From: JBATTK01 sp049670505
GTDB lineage: Bacteria; Bacteroidota; Bacteroidia; Flavobacteriales; Flavobacteriaceae
Direction: 5' to 3'
Length of the DNA: 64,000 nucleotides
Assembly: GCA_049670505.1 (NCBI GenBank)
Contig: JBATTK010000169.1
Location: 1 to 64,000 of the forward strand
Shown: in pieces, positions 60,584 through 64,000 of the stretch
How the letters are laid out: the number at the start of each line of letters is the position of its first letter
Position numbering within the stretch: the first letter of the stretch is position 1
Translations under genes and position numbers: made by a program
Notes under the pieces: model-generated
What the model was told of the DNA's origin: nothing
The model's database searches: none
The model's input: the letters and a program-made list of their open reading frames with translations, nothing else

Positions 60584-61606
60584 ATGTCATTTAAAAAGCG
60601 TAAAGTCCGGAAATTAGTTGTTCATATTTTCTTGTGGGCCTTGTTTTATGGTTTAATGTTATATCCATTTATCTATGGACCTAGGACAACACCGGCAGAT
60701 ATGCCCGCTAGGCTTTCCATTGCTACGGTACTTTTCTATTTCAACTACTTTTACCTGGTGCCAAAACTGTTGTTGGAAAAACGAACGGTCACTTATATTA
60801 CCACCACATTTCTATTGATTATTGCTATATCCTTATTCATAGATTTGAGTATTGATCAAGACCCTCCAAGAAGGGGCCCAACGGGCACTCCTTCTCTTGG
60901 GAATGGTTTGTTCAGGGTGCAATCGGTAATGCCGCTACTGATCATTACCATCCCCGTTGTCGTAAGTACCATGTTAAGAATGTACGTAGAATGGAGGGGC
61001 AACGAGGATTTAAGAATGCAAGTTGAAAATGAAAAAGTACGTTCGGAGCTACAGTTTTTGAAGACGCAGTTAAACCCACATTTTCTATTTAATTCATTGA
61101 ACGCTATATATTCCCTATCCGTAAAGAATTCAACGAATACTTCAGAAGCCATCATTAGCTTATCCGAATTAATGCGCTACATGTTATACGAGACCAACAA
61201 GGATTTTGTGCCCTTGGCCAAGGAATTGGAATACATCAAAAACTATGTGCGATTACAAAGACTCCGTTTAGCGGATAGTGAAAACGTTATTTTGAAAATA
61301 TCCGGTGAGGATAAAGGCAAATTAATACCCCCACTACTTTTCATATCCTTTATAGAAAATGCGTTTAAATATGGTACGGATTTTAAGGGACAGACCAATG
61401 TGAAAATAAACCTTTCCATAAAAGAAGAGTCTATACATATGTATGTCATGAACACCATAGGAACTTATAAGGAAAAATCAAAAAACTCTGGTGTAGGACT
61501 GGAAAACGTTAAAAACAGATTAAACCTATTGTACCCTGGCTCATATAATTTACTGGTTAAAAATGACGAGAAATCATATGCAGTGAGTCTAACCCTTAAT
61601 CTATAG
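60584..61606 (+). CDS. LytS-family sensor histidine kinase
   Basis: This 340-residue inner membrane kinase has four N-terminal membrane helices (residues about 11-30, 44-62, 69-88, 114-133) with little periplasmic sequence. The phospho-acceptor His166 lies in QLNPHFLFNSLNAIY, the N-box is FIENAFKYGTD, and GVGLENVKNRLNLLYPG completes the ATPase domain. It pairs with the LytTR regulator 5 bases downstream. The Kelch and DUF4907 genes upstream are probably co-transcribed, which suggests that it senses their state. Confidence 0.95.
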   Translation: MSFKKRKVRKLVVHIFLWALFYGLMLYPFIYGPRTTPADMPARLSIATVLFYFNYFYLVPKLLLEKRTVTYITTTFLLIIAISLFIDLSIDQDPPRRGPTGTPSLGNGLFRVQSVMPLLIITIPVVVSTMLRMYVEWRGNEDLRMQVENEKVRSELQFLKTQLNPHFLFNSLNAIYSLSVKNSTNTSEAIISLSELMRYMLYETNKDFVPLAKELEYIKNYVRLQRLRLADSENVILKISGEDKGKLIPPLLFISFIENAFKYGTDFKGQTNVKINLSIKEESIHMYVMNTIGTYKEKSKNSGVGLENVKNRLNLLYPGSYNLLVKNDEKSYAVSLTLNL

Positions 61607-61611
61607 AAATT

Positions 61612-62337
61612 ATGAAGTGTATAATCATAGATGATGAGCCATTGGCCATAGATCTTTTAGTCGGGTATTGTGAAAAGATGGATTTTTTGAAGGTAGAGGC
61701 CACTTTTACAAACCCTTTGGATACGATCTCGATGATAAGGGGAATGAATGTAGATCTGATTTTTTGTGATATTGAGATGCCACAACTAAGTGGTATTGAT
61801 TTTGTACATTCTTTGGACAACTTGCCTTTACTTATATTTACCACGGCCTATTCCCAATATGCCTTGGACGGGTTTGATTTGAATGCTGTTGATTACCTAT
61901 TAAAGCCAATCCCATATCACCGATTTATCAAAGCCGTTTCCAGGGCGAAAGAACTTCTTTCCTATAAAGAAAAACCTATGGAAAGCAATGTTTTTCCCTC
62001 ACATGGCGAAACTAAAAACACATCACATTTTATTTTTGTAAAAGCAGAATATGAAAGCGTAAAAATAGACTTGGACACCATAGAATATATTCAAGGATTA
62101 AAGGATTATTTAAAAATCCATATCGTCAACACGAACAAGGCTATACTGACTAGAATGAGTTTTGGGGAGATTTTGGACAAGCTTCCATCCAATCAATTTT
62201 TAAGGGTACATAAATCTTTCATCGTCAATATAAATTCCATTAAGACCGTTCAACGAAATAGAATCGTAATAAACGATATTAGGATACCTATTGGGGAAAG
62301 CCATAAGGTGGAGTTTTTTTCTATTTTGGGGATATAA
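61612..62337 (+). CDS. LytTR-family response regulator
   Basis: This 241-residue regulator has a receiver domain (acidic pair in IIDDEPLAIDLL, phospho-acceptor Asp53 in FCDIEMPQLSG, Lys in VDYLLKPI) and a C-terminal LytTR DNA-binding domain (residues about 140-241, with YIQGLKDYLKIHI and FLRVHKSFIVNINSIKTVQR). LytTR proteins bind direct repeats upstream of target genes. Probable targets are the divergent surface units next door (inference). Full length. Confidence 0.95.
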   Translation: MKCIIIDDEPLAIDLLVGYCEKMDFLKVEATFTNPLDTISMIRGMNVDLIFCDIEMPQLSGIDFVHSLDNLPLLIFTTAYSQYALDGFDLNAVDYLLKPIPYHRFIKAVSRAKELLSYKEKPMESNVFPSHGETKNTSHFIFVKAEYESVKIDLDTIEYIQGLKDYLKIHIVNTNKAILTRMSFGEILDKLPSNQFLRVHKSFIVNINSIKTVQRNRIVINDIRIPIGESHKVEFFSILGI

Positions 62338-62999
62338 TAGAGGCCAACTTCCTTGAATAAAAAAATGACCAAAGCCAAATATAAAGAAGTCGTTTTGAAT
62401 TTTATCGACCAAAGAACGGGTTCCTACATATTTTGGCCTTATTATCATGGGTTTTTTTTACTTTGGATTGGGACCTTAATTAAGCACAGCCAATACTACT
62501 ATAAGGAGTAGGCCTGCGACCCCATGCACCATAAGAACTATTTCATTGTATTTCGTTGGGAATAGACCCTTCATTTGAACTGCCCCGTCCGATACCATAA
62601 GCTTTCATAACCTAAACCTAGATTCTTAAGCTTACGTTCGTCGTTTATTTTTGACTTTCAAGCATATTGAAGATAGCGATCAACGTTTAGGTCCCAAAAA
62701 ATGTTGTTTTAATGAAAAGAATTCCCCTTAGCTTGCTACGGGGATAGTTGGTTTCAAGAAATTATTTTTTCCGATAGGGGATACGGCAATGCCAAGTAAC
62801 AAGAGCATACATCCCAGCCCTGGATAGCGCTAAAAATACCCGAAATAATTCCGTACCCGAACGGAAGAAGATTCAATTGCATTATAACTTGCCCCGGTGG
62901 CGAAAAAGACGATAGCGGAAAGGAGGAATACGATTCCGATGGAAACGAATAATAACGCGTTTCCCTTAAAAAGTTGAAAAACCGGGATAAGCTTGTTCT
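62338..62999. other. Degenerate spacer between the LytTR regulator and the SDR gene
   Basis: 660 bases with no intact conserved gene. It holds a possible 40-codon minus-strand frame (62476-62598), a repeat with the palindrome CCCCTTAGCTTGCTACGGGG (62724-62743) followed by ATAGTTGGTTTCAAG, and a broken minus-strand membrane-protein frame (62728-63000). Confidence 0.55.
62476..62598 (-). CDS. Possible small single-pass membrane peptide
   Basis: A 40-residue frame beginning MVSDGAVQMKGLFPTKYNEI with a hydrophobic C-terminal half (VAGLLLIVVLAVLN). It may be a real small protein or a remnant. No homology is recognised and there is no clear promoter. Confidence 0.3.
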   Translation of the reverse strand: MVSDGAVQMKGLFPTKYNEIVLMVHGVAGLLLIVVLAVLN

Positions 63000-63000
63000 T
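62728..63000 (-). pseudogene. Degenerate two-helix membrane protein frame
   Basis: Directly behind the SDR gene, in another frame, 56 codons encode a membrane-like sequence (GNALLFVSIGIVFLLSAIVF, then FATGASYNAIESSSVRVRNY). An in-frame TAG at 62830-62832 follows, then a second hydrophobic stretch (GLGCMLLLLGIAVSPIG) continues in the same frame. There is no ATG at the start. The tail runs into a dispersed repeat. It looks like a small two-helix protein broken by a stop codon and end erosion. Confidence 0.4.
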
Positions 63001-64000
63001 TAAGTTTTGGCAATATTACGGATCATTCCTCCAAAGATAAAATAATGAAAGGGAACAATGCTGTACCAGTACAATCTACCCTTGAGTCCCCGCGGTCTAA
63101 AAGTAGCGGTTTGATGCAGTACGTTGTTTTCATCAATTTTAAATTCGAGCCAAGCTTCGCCGGGCAAGCGCATCTCCGCAAAAAGTAGTAGGCGCCTTTT
63201 CTTTTTATCGGCCAACAACACCCGCCAAAAATCCAGGGAATCACCGGGATAAATCTTATCCGGATGGGTACGCCCCCTACGTAGACCTACTCCACCACTT
63301 AGTTTATCCAGAAACCCACGTATTTTCCATAACCAGTTTCCATAATACCAACCATTGTCGCCACCAATCTTCCAGATATTGTTTAGAACGGTCTCCCCGT
63401 CCTTAATTTTAAGTTTTTGCTCATCCTTTAGGACACCATATTTGGGAACCTGAATATATTTTTCCAGATCCTTGTTAAAACGACCGCTTACCATACTGTC
63501 CTTCCAACTGCTCACGACCTGATTCTGTTCTATTTTTTTGAAGGCCATATCCAGAGCCTCCGTATAGGTATGGGTTTTTATTCCCAATAGCCGCTCCAAT
63601 CTATTGTCATCGGCTACCACTTCTATTTTCATGCTATCCACTAGGTTCAAGGCAAGTTTATAGGAAGTTGAGGTCACAAAATATAACCAATACGAAGAGA
63701 GTTTTGGGGTCATCACGGGAACGGTAATGATCCAATTTTTAAAGCCCCTGGCCTTGGCATATCCATGCAACATTTGTTTATAGGTAAGTACGTCCGGGCC
63801 GGCAATGTCAAAGGATTTGCCGTAAGTTTTACTATTCCCTAGAACCCCTGTAAGAAAATGCATTACATCCCTGACCGCTATGGGCTGTGTTTTGGTGAGT
63901 ACCCATTTAGGGGTAATCATAAATGGTAATTTTTCGCAGAGATCGCGAATAATTTCAAAGGAGGAACTCCCGGACCCTACTATAATCCCAGCTTTAAGTA
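63000..64000 (-). CDS. SDR-family oxidoreductase with DUF2867 domain, partial
   Basis: The frame stays open to the right edge of the window, so the N-terminus and the glycine-rich nucleotide site lie outside. The edge sequence (AGIIVGSGSSSFEIIRDLCE) and MITPKWVLTKTQPIAVRDVM match atypical extended SDR proteins. The C-terminal half (GGGVGLRRGRT-like loop LSGGVGLRRGRTHPDKIYPG, then PGEAWLEFKIDENN and FRPRGLKGRLYWYSIVPFHY) is DUF2867. A Met at 63920 is internal, not the true start. It probably acts on an NAD(P)-dependent substrate that is not known. Confidence 0.85.
   Translation of the reverse strand, partial: LKAGIIVGSGSSSFEIIRDLCEKLPFMITPKWVLTKTQPIAVRDVMHFLTGVLGNSKTYGKSFDIAGPDVLTYKQMLHGYAKARGFKNWIITVPVMTPKLSSYWLYFVTSTSYKLALNLVDSMKIEVVADDNRLERLLGIKTHTYTEALDMAFKKIEQNQVVSSWKDSMVSGRFNKDLEKYIQVPKYGVLKDEQKLKIKDGETVLNNIWKIGGDNGWYYGNWLWKIRGFLDKLSGGVGLRRGRTHPDKIYPGDSLDFWRVLLADKKKRRLLLFAEMRLPGEAWLEFKIDENNVLHQTATFRPRGLKGRLYWYSIVPFHYFIFGGMIRNIAKT

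Noticed and set aside
1..64000. rRNA, tRNA or other standard RNA genes
   Set aside because: No stretch in the gaps showed a tRNA cloverleaf, rRNA core sequence or recognisable riboswitch by eye.

Overview
The window comes from a member of the phylum Bacteroidota, most likely a marine Flavobacteriaceae (inference). The signs are a fused str-S10-spc-alpha ribosomal operon without tuf, adk or map; zinc-free S14 and L36; SusC/SusD proteins; many lipoproteins with a short lipobox; DUF4270 and DUF6515-type secreted proteins; and a textbook Bacteroidota promoter (TTTG, 19 bases, TAnnTTTG) before rpsL. No rRNA, tRNA, CRISPR array or intact transposase was seen.

Region 1 (1-4703, minus strand) is a class I lanthipeptide cluster: a LanC cyclase, a LanB dehydratase split into a glutamylation protein and an elimination protein, and at the very left edge a 59-residue gene (26-205) that reads as the precursor. 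The precursor has a Lys/Asn-rich leader ending in Gly-Gly and a 31-residue core with four Cys and five Ser/Thr. Export and leader-removal genes, if present, lie left of the window. Region 2 (4883-11769) holds a secreted protein and, facing it, a SusC-SusD-lipoprotein operon; the two share a bidirectional terminator.

Region 3 (12198-29616) is the large ribosomal operon, rpsL to rplQ, with secY, infA and rpoA. A terminator-like hairpin and a mutually exclusive partner lie between rpsJ and rplC and may form an attenuator. Region 4 (29711-37447) carries central metabolism: carA, eno, a GT5 glycogen synthase, citrate synthase and an amidinotransferase-fold enzyme, separated by repeat-rich spacers. 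Region 5 (37456-47334) has a GH65 phosphorylase, an esterase, and a TetR-RND-LolA-like-outer-membrane-barrel cassette with three copies of a palindromic operator candidate, then ctlX.

Region 6 (47335-53448) is accessory: a small Cys-rich secreted protein flanked by a truncated second copy of the ctlX 3' end, followed by minus-strand secreted proteins (YHYH, arylsulfotransferase-like, EF-hand, DUF6515-like). A 171-bp MITE-like element occurs twice, after carA and at 53472. Region 7 (53835-62337) contains two divergent units: DUF4270 lipoprotein, outer-membrane barrel and TonB receptor on one side; Kelch lipoprotein, DUF4907 protein, LytS-type kinase and LytTR regulator on the other. This looks like a surface system with its own sensor. 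The right edge holds repeat debris, a degenerate membrane-protein frame and a partial SDR-family gene that runs off the window.
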